A DNA stretch of 18,433 bases from Methanocorpusculum sp. GTDB lineage: Archaea; Halobacteriota; Methanomicrobia; Methanomicrobiales; Methanocorpusculaceae. The stretch covers positions 1-18,433 of the forward strand of contig DALTVX010000021.1 of NCBI GenBank assembly GCA_029987395.1, read 5' to 3'. The position numbers and the translations under genes are program-made. Shown in pieces: positions 1-7,928 of the stretch (position 1 is its first letter; every line of letters begins with the position of its first letter). Below the pieces are notes generated by a model. The model saw only the letters and a program-made list of their open reading frames with translations. It ran no database searches and was not told the origin of the DNA.

Positions 1-729
1 ATCGCGAACAATCTGATAAATCCGGGAAGAGGTATTCTTCTTTCCGGCAGAACGACCAAAGAACAGATCGAAGCCGCGTCTTCACCCTATCTTCCGGGTC
101 TTTCCGGAAACGGCAGGGAGGCAGAGGAGATCGCAAAGATCTGCTCAGGCAAGGCGACGGACGAGACCTATCTTGGCTGTCTGTTATCAGAGATAATCGC
201 ACGATCCGACGCTTCGTATGATGCCCTGATGAATCTGTACGGTGATACCTGGACACTTGAAAGAGAGATCATCCAAAATGCCCGCGCTTTGACAACTGTC
301 GTTGATGCCTGCGGAAAAGCAGGCAGGACCGATATCGCGTTTGGCCTGGCAGGTGGGGATGTTTCACTCCTGAAAGAGGCCTGGGAGATCGCTCTTTCTT
401 TTAAGAAAAGTGTGGTCGAAGCCGCAAATTCAGCCAGGCAGATCACAAAGAATGCATGGATGGTGGATTCTATCAAAACGGTGAGCGATGTCGCTGACAT
501 GTTTGCCGAATCAAAAAACCGCCCTCTTTTCGTTCTTTGCAGATCAGATCCGTATCTAAAAGTTTCAGCCAGAGCTCCCCGGACCTCGAACGTAGATTTT
601 GAGCAGTTCATTATGAATGCCGCAAAAACGTTTGGCGGGACCGGCGGAGGTCACAAGACCCGTGCAGGGGGAGAATTTCCTCTTGCATGCGAGGCTGAAT
701 TTATCAGATCTCTGGAGGCATTTGCATGA
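1..729 (+). CDS. DHH/DHHA1 family single-strand exonuclease (archaeal RecJ/GAN type), 3' part
   Basis: The reading frame is open from the first base, so the start lies outside the window; 242 codons plus stop are visible. The C-terminus carries a glycine-rich GGTGGGHKTRAGG stretch (bases 634-672), the typical DHHA1 substrate-binding motif of RecJ-like phosphoesterases. The N-terminal DHH metal-binding motifs are not in view. In euryarchaea such proteins act as single-strand-specific 5'-3' exonucleases, and some (GAN) bind the GINS complex of the replicative helicase. The stop overlaps the start of pcc1 by 4 nt (ATGA), so the two are probably translationally coupled. An exonuclease-pcc1-rps3ae order is common in euryarchaea, often preceded by the S15 ribosomal gene, which I would expect just upstream. 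The family call is firm; exact activity (GAN, RecJ-like exonuclease or oligonucleotide phosphatase) cannot be told from this part. Confidence 0.85.
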   Translation: MANNLINPGRGILLSGRTTKEQIEAASSPYLPGLSGNGREAEEIAKICSGKATDETYLGCLLSEIIARSDASYDALMNLYGDTWTLEREIIQNARALTTVVDACGKAGRTDIAFGLAGGDVSLLKEAWEIALSFKKSVVEAANSARQITKNAWMVDSIKTVSDVADMFAESKNRPLFVLCRSDPYLKVSARAPRTSNVDFEQFIMNAAKTFGGTGGGHKTRAGGEFPLACEAEFIRSLEAFA

Positions 730-962
730 GGATCACGGGAAAGATCATCTCCAAAAATCTGAGTGCTGATGAGATCGAACGATCTCTCTCTCCAGATAAT
801 GGTGGGTTTATTGAGACTTCTTTTGAAGAAGGGTGTATTGTAGCAACGGTGAGCGGTGAGTCGCTTCGGTCGGTCATTGCGACAGTTGATGATTATCTGA
901 TGAATCTCTCGGTTGCAGAACGACTCATTGAGACGATCTGCGAAGAGAATACGTTAAAATAA
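726..962 (+). CDS. pcc1: KEOPS complex subunit Pcc1
   Basis: A 78-aa protein with the length and layout of archaeal Pcc1: a short beta-alpha-beta-beta-alpha fold, starting MRITGKI and ending in an amphipathic helix around LSVAERLIETI. Pcc1 is the small dimer-forming subunit of KEOPS (Kae1, Bud32, Cgi121, Pcc1), which transfers threonylcarbamoyl onto A37 of ANN-decoding tRNAs in the cytoplasm. It starts inside the last codons of the upstream exonuclease gene (4-nt overlap) and lies 18 nt before rps3ae. That position, between a DHH exonuclease and S3Ae, is a strong contextual argument because it recurs in euryarchaeal genomes. Sequence conservation in the family is low, so the call rests on size, fold-like pattern and neighbourhood together. 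Confidence 0.8.
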   Translation: MRITGKIISKNLSADEIERSLSPDNGGFIETSFEEGCIVATVSGESLRSVIATVDDYLMNLSVAERLIETICEENTLK

Positions 963-980
963 TAATTCAGGTGAAAAACC

Positions 981-1601
981 ATGGCAAGAAAAAAGCAGAG
1001 TGGCGGACGCAAGATCGAGGGATGGAAAGCAAAGAACTGGTATAAAGTTCATGCACCCGAATTCCTCGGTAAGCAGTTCATTGGAGAGATCATCTCTTCG
1101 AAACCGGAAAATGTTCCGGGTCGTATAATGACGGTTAGTCTGGGCGAACTTATCCAGGACTATTCCAAACAGAATGTTCGTGCATCATTTAAGATCACGA
1201 CCGTTACAGGAGATGTAGCAAACACCAAATTCAACGGTCATGAGATGACGAAAGAATTCGTGCGTGCAATGGTAAAGAAGAGAGCTTCCCGTATCGATAG
1301 CACGATCGAGGTTACTCCCCTTGGAAGTACCCGCGAACTTCAGGTAACCATTACTGCATTTACTATCAACCACGCAAGACTTGCGCAGGTCCAGGAGATC
1401 CGCGCAATGATGGTGAAGGTCGTTGAAGATGCAGCAAAAGAATTAGACTACGAGTCTTTTATCTCCTCTATGCTGAAAGGCGATATTTCCAAGAAGCTGT
1501 TTGCTGAATGCAAACCGATCTTCCCGATCCGCAGAGTCGAGATCATCAAATCTGAACTGGTCAGCTCAGCCGCAGACCGTGCAGCAGCAATTCTCCGTTA
1601 A
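981..1601 (+). CDS. rps3ae: 30S ribosomal protein eS1 (S3Ae)
   Basis: A 206-aa protein, normal length for archaeal S3Ae, beginning MARKKQ with a lysine-rich N-terminus followed by WKAKNWYKVHAPEFLG, the characteristic eS1 entry motif. The GRIMTVSLGEL and RRVEIIKSEL segments also match the family. It is a structural protein of the small ribosomal subunit shared by archaea and eukaryotes and absent from bacteria. The start is supported by a Shine-Dalgarno-like CAGGTG about 7 nt upstream (968-974). It is the last gene of the exonuclease-pcc1-rps3ae cluster and is followed by two T-runs that look like archaeal terminators. Confidence 0.96.
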   Translation: MARKKQSGGRKIEGWKAKNWYKVHAPEFLGKQFIGEIISSKPENVPGRIMTVSLGELIQDYSKQNVRASFKITTVTGDVANTKFNGHEMTKEFVRAMVKKRASRIDSTIEVTPLGSTRELQVTITAFTINHARLAQVQEIRAMMVKVVEDAAKELDYESFISSMLKGDISKKLFAECKPIFPIRRVEIIKSELVSSAADRAAAILR

Positions 1602-1615
1602 CTACGGGGAATTTC

Positions 1616-1633
1616 TTTTTTATACGCTTTTTT
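1616..1633 (+). terminator. T-rich terminator after rps3ae
   Basis: Two runs of six T (1616-1621 and 1628-1633) lie 15 to 32 nt after the rps3ae stop codon. Archaeal RNA polymerase terminates at such U-tracts without needing a hairpin. No strong stem precedes them. Confidence 0.55.
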
Positions 1634-1686
1634 CAAAGGATAGTTTTACCGGATCCTTGGTGTTTTATCGAGGGAGAGAACACGTA

Positions 1687-1709
1687 GATTTATTTTCTAA
1701 AAGGCGGAG
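1687..1709 (+). promoter_or_regulatory. Candidate promoter and RBS of the three-repeat lipoprotein gene
   Basis: GATTTATTTT (1687-1696) resembles an archaeal TATA box and sits about 28 nt before the ATG at 1720, which would give an almost leaderless transcript. A GGCGGAG Shine-Dalgarno-like stretch (1703-1709) sits 10 nt before the same ATG. Both cannot be used together. If the SD is real, transcription must start further upstream, for example from the GTTTTATC stretch near 1664-1671. Confidence 0.4.
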
Positions 1710-1719
1710 TAGTATTCAT

Positions 1720-2883
1720 ATGAAATATGGAAACTATCTGCTTATTCTGATAATGCTCACCGCAGTGTTCATCTCTGCAGGGTGTGTGGATAAAACAGGG
1801 ACAGATATCCCTAACATCACCGGACCATGGACCGAGGCCACCTCGACCGTTCACCAGAACGGGGATGAGGGTTTTTCGTACCCGGCACTGACAGACGGCA
1901 TCTTTGATGTGACCTTGCAGGAGGGAAGACTCTTTTCCGGAAGATTCTCCGGAACAGACTTTTATGGGTCGTTTTTTGATGAAAACACCACTCACTTTAT
2001 GCTTGCCTATGAAGCATCAGACACGAAAGAAAACGTCTCTGAGATTTTGATCGGGACGGTACTACGTGAGAACGAGATCCAGATATCCGGTGCCAAATTT
2101 CTGAACACAGATGATATCCCAGAATCAGAAGACCGCGCACTTGGAGTGCAATCATTCACACTTGCGAGAAACGGCGTTTTTCTCCAGACTCTGACGTACC
2201 CAGATGTATCAGGGGCATGGATGTTTCAGAGCGGTTCGGTGATGTCACAAGGTGACACCACCACGATCTCTGGTGAAAACCTTGTCGTCCGGGGACAGGA
2301 AGGAGCACTTTTCTATGGGATCATTGACGATGGAGGTAGAAGCGGGTACACGAACTTTTCCGCGGTCATGTATGATGACAACAAGATCCAAAAGTTCCTT
2401 CTTGTTACCGATGACGGACAGATATGGTTTGGGGCGATCAACTCCGGCGAAATCACCATTATCAGCACGGACGATAAAACAAGCGAAAGCACTGTGACCA
2501 TCATCACAAAAACCTATGAGATAAATCAAGATAGGAGCGAGGCTCAAAAATCCTCGGATCTGACCGGAATATGGATCACAAAGAGGCAGGAGGTCATCTC
2601 AAAAAGCGGATATGATGCCGGACTTCCATCCGATTTCATCATCAGCGTAGATAAACAGACCGAAAACTGCCTGATCGGGACCACGTCATATATGGGAGTG
2701 AATGAAGGGGAGATCGGCGGAATGGTCTCGCCGTTTGGGGAGGTGATACTTTTCAGATATAACAAAAACGGAGGTGTGTATCTTGGAATGGGTCAGGTCG
2801 ATCAGGATGCTCTCACCATCTCAGAAATATTCACCGAGGCGGGAACCAGATATATCTCAGAAATTGTGGCTGTGAGAAGCTGA
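1720..2883 (+). CDS. Predicted lipoprotein with three tandem beta-type repeats, function unknown
   Basis: The frame is open further upstream into rps3ae, but I place the start at the ATG at 1720 (387 aa). From there residues 1-21 form a signal peptide: MKYGN, a hydrophobic stretch, and the lipobox ISAGC with the acceptor cysteine at 22. A GGCGGAG stretch lies 10 nt upstream. The mature protein is threonine-, serine- and glycine-rich, as expected for an exported archaeal protein. Three segments begin alike: ITGPW (33-37), VSGAW (163-167) and LTGIW (281-285). Each is followed by about 100-120 residues of beta-strand-like sequence with FYG/YMG and IxISE/ITI endings, so I read three diverged copies of one domain. 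It probably sits on the outer face of the membrane. It converges with the minus-strand gene downstream, with 2 nt between the stops. I recognise no family and assign no function. Confidence 0.75.
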   Translation: MKYGNYLLILIMLTAVFISAGCVDKTGTDIPNITGPWTEATSTVHQNGDEGFSYPALTDGIFDVTLQEGRLFSGRFSGTDFYGSFFDENTTHFMLAYEASDTKENVSEILIGTVLRENEIQISGAKFLNTDDIPESEDRALGVQSFTLARNGVFLQTLTYPDVSGAWMFQSGSVMSQGDTTTISGENLVVRGQEGALFYGIIDDGGRSGYTNFSAVMYDDNKIQKFLLVTDDGQIWFGAINSGEITIISTDDKTSESTVTIITKTYEINQDRSEAQKSSDLTGIWITKRQEVISKSGYDAGLPSDFIISVDKQTENCLIGTTSYMGVNEGEIGGMVSPFGEVILFRYNKNGGVYLGMGQVDQDALTISEIFTEAGTRYISEIVAVRS

Positions 2884-2885
2884 GT

Positions 2886-3386
2886 TCATCCATCTATTCT
2901 TTTTTCAGTGAAGGCAGGGTCCCACTGGATATATGACACTGATATCCCGGTCCGCGAATCTTCGATAACGAGTTCTTCCCCGTCAGAATAAAATGTCATG
3001 CCGGTGAATTCATCGGCAGAGCAGAGAATATGCTGCTCTGGATGGGTGCCTCTTTGGATATCACACCGCATCTGGATTTTTTCTGCGGCTGAAACGATAT
3101 AGGAAAGTCGTTTTCCTGCCGGATGATTTTTCGGGAGAGCGATGACGGGGAGATGATACGTTCTGACCATCTCAAGAAGATACAAAGCGGGAAGGACCTC
3201 ACCTCCTTCCGGGGCTGACACGATGATCAGATCGCCGGGGTACACGCCTTGCACGAGCTCTTCGGTGTCGGTCTCGACAAGAAGAGGGAATTTTTCGAGG
3301 ACTCTGGAAATTATAAGAAAAGAGGTGGGCCCGCGGATGATGACCGGTTGGTCACCTAGAAACGGGACACGAAGTTCGCCGGCCAT
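2886..3386 (-). CDS. Conserved-looking hypothetical protein (166 aa)
   Basis: I do not recognise this 166-aa protein. It has no signal peptide or membrane segment and looks cytoplasmic. Its middle alternates hydrophobic strands and helices (GDLIIVSAPEGGEVLPALYL, residues 51-70, then YHLPVIALPKNHPAGKRL), which suggests an alpha/beta fold with a nucleotide-binding or Rossmann flavour, but no P-loop or other diagnostic motif is visible. The C-terminal third appears beta-rich. The ATG at 3386 lies 6 nt after the stop of the small zinc-ribbon gene upstream, so the two are almost certainly co-transcribed and may work together. The 3' end faces the lipoprotein gene tail to tail. Confidence 0.75.
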   Translation of the reverse strand: MAGELRVPFLGDQPVIIRGPTSFLIISRVLEKFPLLVETDTEELVQGVYPGDLIIVSAPEGGEVLPALYLLEMVRTYHLPVIALPKNHPAGKRLSYIVSAAEKIQMRCDIQRGTHPEQHILCSADEFTGMTFYSDGEELVIEDSRTGISVSYIQWDPAFTEKRIDG

Positions 3387-3392
3387 GCAAGT

Positions 3393-3551
3393 TTACATCT
3401 CGGTAACTTCTTCTGACTGGCAGGTGGGGCACATTGGGTGTTTTCCAAGCCCCGTGAATGTCGCCCCGCACTCATTGCATTTATATTTCTTGCCTCTACC
3501 CTTCAGTGGGTCATTGAGGTCAACATCGACTGGTCCGCCTGCTGAACACAT
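3393..3551 (-). CDS. Small zinc-ribbon protein (52 aa)
   Basis: A 52-aa reading frame on the minus strand, ATG at 3549-3551 and TAA at 3393-3395. It encodes MCSAGGPVDVDLND, a basic linker GRGKK, then YKCNECG (C25, C28) and PMCPTC (C41, C44). Two CxxC pairs 12 residues apart are a rubredoxin-like or zinc-ribbon knuckle that would bind one Zn or Fe ion. A further cysteine at position 2 is not part of the pair pattern. No Shine-Dalgarno sequence precedes the ATG, but a TATA-like ATAATATC lies 26 nt upstream, the spacing expected for a leaderless mRNA. It is followed after 6 nt by the 166-aa gene. The gene is easy to miss because of its size; cysteine spacing, start context and tight linkage all support it. 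Possible roles are nucleic-acid binding or a structural subunit; none is shown. Confidence 0.8.
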   Translation of the reverse strand: MCSAGGPVDVDLNDPLKGRGKKYKCNECGATFTGLGKHPMCPTCQSEEVTEM

Positions 3552-3572
3552 GATTGATTTTTGGGCGGGCAA

Positions 3573-3580
3573 GATATTAT
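3573..3580 (-). promoter_or_regulatory. TATA box for the zinc-ribbon gene pair
   Basis: On the minus strand this reads ATAATATC. Its centre lies about 26 nt upstream of the ATG at 3551, so transcription is predicted to start at or next to the start codon, consistent with the lack of a ribosome binding site. Confidence 0.45.
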
Positions 3581-3598
3581 GCGTGTCGGTGAATACTC

Positions 3599-3605
3599 AA
3601 AAAAA
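3599..3605 (-). terminator. T7 terminator after carB
   Basis: Seven consecutive T on the minus strand, 18-24 nt beyond the carB stop at 3623, after a pyrimidine-rich stretch. It fits an archaeal U-tract terminator separating carAB from the zinc-ribbon gene on the same strand. Confidence 0.5.
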
Positions 3606-3622
3606 GGGAAAGGGTGGAAAAG

Positions 3623-6600
3623 TCAGCTGAGATAATGACTCAGCGGTTCGATGGTGACCTTGTTGGTCTTCATCGACTCGATCGCCTGTACTGCGGCTTC
3701 TGCTCCAAAGATCGTGGTGATATACGGGATCGAGTAGTCGATGCTTGCCCGCATGATCTGCAGATGGTCGGCCCGTGCATTTTTATCGCCTGGTGTGTTG
3801 ATGAGTAAATGAACATCCATTGCACGGATCATGTCAAGAATGTTCGGTGAACCTTCCTGGACCTTTCGAACAAGGTTCATTGGGATATTATTCTGAGCAA
3901 GGAACTTTACGGTCCCTTCGGTACCGTAGAGTGAGAATCCGAGTTCGTGAAGTTTACTGGCGATCGGGAATATCTCATTCTTCTGATCATTGGTAACTGA
4001 GATGAACACATTTCCTTTCAGCGGGATGGTGTTGTCGGCCGCCTGACTTGCCTTGTAGAATGCTCTGCCGAAGTCGTAATCGATACCGATGACTTCACCA
4101 GTACTCTTCATCTCCGGACCGAGGATCGGATCGACACCCGGGAGTCTGGAGAATGGCAAAAGGACCTCTTTTACGGCAACATGTTTGATCTCTATTTCGT
4201 GATAGTCAAGGTCTGCAAGTTTCTTGCCGATCATGACCTTTGCCGCGATCTTTGCAAGTGGGAGTCCTGTTGCTTTTGCGACAAACGGAACGGTCCGGCT
4301 TGCCCGCGGATTTGCTTCGAGGACATAGATCGTTCCTTTGTGGAGAGCATACTGGATGTTGATCAGACCGATGACATTGAGGGAAAGAGCGATCTTTCTT
4401 GTGTAATCTTTGACGGTTTCGATCTGTTCTTTGGTGAGGGTCTGGGTCGGGATAACACAAGCAGAATCTCCGGAGTGAACACCGGCTTCTTCGATATGTT
4501 CCATGACCCCGCCGATGAGAACATCGGTCCCATCAGAAACTGCGTCCACGTCCAGTTCGGTGGCATTGTCAAGATATCTGTCGATCAACACCGGGTGGGT
4601 GTTTGAAACACGAACAGCCTCTTTGATGTAGGTCTGGAGTTCGAGTTCATCATGAACAAGTTCCATTGCCCGGCCGCCGAGAACATAGCTTGGTCGGACA
4701 AGGACAGGATATCCGATCCTTTTCGCGATCACATACGCCTCTTTTTCAGAGTAGGCAGAGCCGTTTGCAGGTGAAGGAATATTGTTTTTCTCCAGAAGGA
4801 CACTGAACCGGTTTCTGTCTTCAGCAACGTCCATGTTGTCAGGGCTTGTTCCATAGATCTTGGTCTTGAGACCGAAGAGTTTGATCTCCTCCTGAATGGG
4901 AATGGCTAAGTTGACGGAGTTCTGACCTCCGAACTGCACCATAACACCATCATAGTCGCCTTTTCTAAGGATGTTGACAACATCCTCAAGCTGCATGGGT
5001 TCAAAGAACAGGCGGTCCGATGTGTCGAAGTCAGTGGATACTGTTTCGGGATTATTATTTAAGATATGGACCTCGATCCCTTCTTCACGAAGCGACTTTA
5101 CTGCATGAACGGTACAATAATCAAACTCGATCCCCTGACCGATGCGTATCGCTCCGGAACCAAGGATGAGGACCTTTTTCTTATCAGAGTGAGTAAGTTC
5201 GCACTCCTGTTCCCATGTTGAGTAGTAATACGGGGTTTTTGCCGGGAACTCTGCTGCACAGGTATCCACCATCTTGTAGGTCGGCAGACCAACAAGACTC
5301 TCGATCTTGTAGATGTTCCAACCGGTAAGTTCTCGTATCTCGGCGTTGGAGAAACCAAACTTCTTGGAGGTCTTTACCAGCTCCTCTGTTGGATGGTTGC
5401 GGAGTGCGTACTCGATCTCGATGATGTTCTGAATTTTTTCTAAGAAGAACGGCTCGATCTGGGTGAGGTCATAAACCTCCTTGATGGTCATTCCAAGACG
5501 GAAGGCATCAAAGAGTGTGGGGAATCTCTCGTCGGTTGGGCGGGAGAGGATCATTTTGATCTCGTTTAGATCAGTGTGTCGGTAGATGTCCGTGTCGAGT
5601 GAGCGGAGAGCTTTCTTAAATCCCTCTTCTACCGTTCGACCAATTGCCATGACCTCGCCGGTGCTTTTCATCGAGGTGGTAAGGGTCCGGTCAGCGGTCT
5701 TGAACTTGTCAAAAGGCCATCTGGAAACTTTGACCACGACGTAATCAAGAGCAGGCTCGAAACACGCGGGAGTACATCCGGTCACGGTGTTCATGATCTC
5801 ATCGAGATGCAGACCAATGGCAACTTTTGCCGCCACACGGGCAATCGGGTAGCCGGTCGCTTTGGAGGCGAGGGCAGAGGAACGGGAGACACGCGGGTTG
5901 ACCTCGATAACACGGTAGTCACCATTGTTGAAGGCGAACTGGATGTTACATCCTCCCTGCACGTTGAGGGCACGGATGATCTTGATGGCTGACCGCCGCA
6001 TGATGCCAAGCTCTTCAGAGGTGAGGGTCAGGATCGGAGCAACGACGACCGATTCACCGGTGTGAACACCCATCGGATCGACGTTTTCGATACCGCAGAT
6101 GATGATACATGTGTCAGATGCGTCACGCATGACCTCGAACTCGATCTCGTTCCAGCCTTTGACCGACTCTTCGATCATGACCTGGTGAACACGCGATTTT
6201 GTCAGACCATGTTCAACGATTTTTCTGAGTTCATCTTTGGTGGCCGCAACACCGCCACCCGCTCCGCCAAGTGTGTATGCCGGGCGAATGATCGCGGGAA
6301 GACCGACTTCGGCGTATGCCTCTTCGATCTGTTCCATTTTTGTTAAGATGAAACTTCGTGGGACCGGTTCACCGATCTCGATCATCAATTTTTTGAAGAG
6401 ATCGCGATCTTCACCATGGTAGATGGCGTCAAGCGGAGTACCAAGGATCTGCACGCCTTCAAGAGCGCCCATTTCATAGAGTTCAACGGTGAGGTTGAGA
6501 GCGGTCTGGCCGCCCATCCCTGAAAGGATACCGTCCGGCTTTTCCTTTTTGATTATTTCGGCGATGATCTCAGCTTTCAGCGGTTCGACGTAGACTTTGT

Positions 6601-6784
6601 CTGCCGTTTCAAGATCGGTCTGGATAGTTGCCGGGTTAGAGTTGACCAAAACGACCTCGATACCCTCTTCGCGCACAGCTTTGCATGCCTGGCTTCCGGC
6701 GTAGTCAAACTCGGCTGCCTGTCCAATCTGGATCGGCCCAGATCCAATGAGCAGGACTTTTTTAAGTGAGGTATTTTTAGGCAT
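3623..6784 (-). CDS. carB: Carbamoyl-phosphate synthase large subunit
   Basis: A 1053-aa protein that forms carbamoyl phosphate from bicarbonate, two ATP and ammonia delivered by CarA, feeding pyrimidine and arginine synthesis in the cytoplasm. It shows the internal duplication of the family: KVLLIGSGPIQIGQAAEFDY near residue 10 begins the carboxyphosphate half, and KVLILGSGAIRIGQGIEFDY near 537 begins the carbamoyl-phosphate half. Each half is an ATP-grasp unit with VIRPAYTLGGAGGG and VLVRPSYVLGGRAM loops and EVNPRVSRSS and EANPRASRTV metal-binding segments. From about residue 920 an MGS-like regulatory domain follows (GTEGTVKFL, INTPGDK), the site of allosteric control in bacterial homologues. 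It is a single full-length chain, whereas some methanogens split carB into two genes. The ATG at 6784 lies 8 nt inside the end of carA, indicating coupled translation of the pair. Confidence 0.98.
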   Translation of the reverse strand: MPKNTSLKKVLLIGSGPIQIGQAAEFDYAGSQACKAVREEGIEVVLVNSNPATIQTDLETADKVYVEPLKAEIIAEIIKKEKPDGILSGMGGQTALNLTVELYEMGALEGVQILGTPLDAIYHGEDRDLFKKLMIEIGEPVPRSFILTKMEQIEEAYAEVGLPAIIRPAYTLGGAGGGVAATKDELRKIVEHGLTKSRVHQVMIEESVKGWNEIEFEVMRDASDTCIIICGIENVDPMGVHTGESVVVAPILTLTSEELGIMRRSAIKIIRALNVQGGCNIQFAFNNGDYRVIEVNPRVSRSSALASKATGYPIARVAAKVAIGLHLDEIMNTVTGCTPACFEPALDYVVVKVSRWPFDKFKTADRTLTTSMKSTGEVMAIGRTVEEGFKKALRSLDTDIYRHTDLNEIKMILSRPTDERFPTLFDAFRLGMTIKEVYDLTQIEPFFLEKIQNIIEIEYALRNHPTEELVKTSKKFGFSNAEIRELTGWNIYKIESLVGLPTYKMVDTCAAEFPAKTPYYYSTWEQECELTHSDKKKVLILGSGAIRIGQGIEFDYCTVHAVKSLREEGIEVHILNNNPETVSTDFDTSDRLFFEPMQLEDVVNILRKGDYDGVMVQFGGQNSVNLAIPIQEEIKLFGLKTKIYGTSPDNMDVAEDRNRFSVLLEKNNIPSPANGSAYSEKEAYVIAKRIGYPVLVRPSYVLGGRAMELVHDELELQTYIKEAVRVSNTHPVLIDRYLDNATELDVDAVSDGTDVLIGGVMEHIEEAGVHSGDSACVIPTQTLTKEQIETVKDYTRKIALSLNVIGLINIQYALHKGTIYVLEANPRASRTVPFVAKATGLPLAKIAAKVMIGKKLADLDYHEIEIKHVAVKEVLLPFSRLPGVDPILGPEMKSTGEVIGIDYDFGRAFYKASQAADNTIPLKGNVFISVTNDQKNEIFPIASKLHELGFSLYGTEGTVKFLAQNNIPMNLVRKVQEGSPNILDMIRAMDVHLLINTPGDKNARADHLQIMRASIDYSIPYITTIFGAEAAVQAIESMKTNKVTIEPLSHYLS

Positions 6785-7838
6785 CCGGGATCCCCCTGTA
6801 CATTATATCGTAGATCGGTTTTTCCACACCGTCGTATATTCCGTCATGTTCCGGGTGGAACTGTACACAGTACACGCCAAGATCATTGTTCACAAAGCCT
6901 TCGACGGTCCCGTCGTTTGCATTGATACAGTTGATCTCGCAGCCTTCAGGAAGACTGTTGGCGACCACGGCATATCCGTGGCTCTGGAAAGTTACGGCAA
7001 CCGTACCGTCAGAGAATTTGACAGGCTGGCTAGCTCCCCGGTGACCAAGTTTAAGTTTTTCGACCTGGCCTCCCAAGGCAGCTGCAATTATTTCTGAACC
7101 CATGCAGATCCCCTGAACCGGGATGGTACCAAGGATATCTTTCACACAGGATATTGCTTTTTGTGCGGCAAACGGATAACCGGGCCCATTCGTTACGAGG
7201 AGGGCATTTGGTTTATTGGCAAGGATCACATCGGCCGGTGTTCCATACGGGTAGACAAAAATGTCGGCACCGCGGTTTTTCAGGCTGGTGAGTATGGATT
7301 TTCTGCATCCAAGGTCAAGGACCGCGATTTTTTTGCCTTTGCCTTGGATGTGATATGGAGCTTGGCAGGTGACGCCGGGAATAAGGTCGCGGGTCTCCTG
7401 GATCGGGGCGGACTGCGCCATGCTAACGGCTTTATACCCGTCATCAGAACCGGAGATGAGGGCGGCACGCATGACTCCCTGTTCACGCAGTTTGATGGTG
7501 AGCATCCGGGTGTCAACTCCTTCGATACCCACGAGGTCGTTCTCATCATAGAATTCACCAAGTGTCGGTTGGTGTTTTGGATGAACACAGACTTCACGCA
7601 CTATTGTTCCTGCAGCGTGAACTTTATCATGCTGGAGCTGAGCTTTATTTGCTCCGTAGTTCCCGATAAGCGGGTACCCGAACATAAGTAGTTGTCCGGA
7701 TACACTCGGGTCACTAAGGGCTTCCATGTATCCTGTGGATACAAGGGTGACAACCAATTCACCGGAAACAGAACCTTCAACGCCAAAGCCAGTTCCAGTG
7801 ATGATCGTCCCATCTTCAAGTCCTAAGACAGCCTTCAT
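6777..7838 (-). CDS. carA: Carbamoyl-phosphate synthase small (glutaminase) subunit
   Basis: 353 aa from the ATG at 7838. An in-frame ATG at 7853 also exists, but it overlaps the GAGGT Shine-Dalgarno sequence (7847-7851) that serves 7838 at an 8-nt spacing. The N-terminal half holds the CarA-specific domain (DPSVSGQLLMFGYPLIGNYG, residues 43-62). The C-terminal half is a class I glutamine amidotransferase with nucleophile C245 in GICMGSE and H328/E330 in FHPE. It hydrolyses glutamine and passes ammonia to CarB. Several glutamine-pocket positions differ from the E. coli pattern: GICLGHQ becomes GICMGSE, and QNHGF becomes QSHGY. The catalytic triad is intact, so I expect an active enzyme. It is first in the carAB operon, with an AT-rich promoter region upstream. 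Confidence 0.96.
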   Translation of the reverse strand: MKAVLGLEDGTIITGTGFGVEGSVSGELVVTLVSTGYMEALSDPSVSGQLLMFGYPLIGNYGANKAQLQHDKVHAAGTIVREVCVHPKHQPTLGEFYDENDLVGIEGVDTRMLTIKLREQGVMRAALISGSDDGYKAVSMAQSAPIQETRDLIPGVTCQAPYHIQGKGKKIAVLDLGCRKSILTSLKNRGADIFVYPYGTPADVILANKPNALLVTNGPGYPFAAQKAISCVKDILGTIPVQGICMGSEIIAAALGGQVEKLKLGHRGASQPVKFSDGTVAVTFQSHGYAVVANSLPEGCEINCINANDGTVEGFVNNDLGVYCVQFHPEHDGIYDGVEKPIYDIMYRGIPDA

Positions 7839-7904
7839 GATTTTGTACCTCATACATGTCAGCAGGATAGATAATAAGATTAATCTATGATTACAATATT
7901 TTTT

Positions 7905-7920
7905 TTAAAAATATATATTC
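7905..7920 (-). promoter_or_regulatory. Candidate carAB promoter
   Basis: On the minus strand this reads GAATATATATTTTTAA, an extended TATA-like element. Its centre predicts transcription starting near 7885, giving a 5' leader of about 45-50 nt that contains the carA Shine-Dalgarno sequence. The strongly AT-rich surroundings make the exact box uncertain. Confidence 0.45.
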
Positions 7921-7928
7921 GATTTGAT

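Noticed and set aside
1501..1719. N-terminal extension of the lipoprotein frame back into rps3ae
   Set aside because: It overlaps the S3Ae coding end in another frame, crosses the T-rich terminators, and would bury the signal peptide and lipobox that start properly at 1720.
4181..4606. Open frame of 141 codons on the plus strand inside carB
   Set aside because: Antisense to a conserved carB region; no domain, promoter or ribosome binding site supports it.
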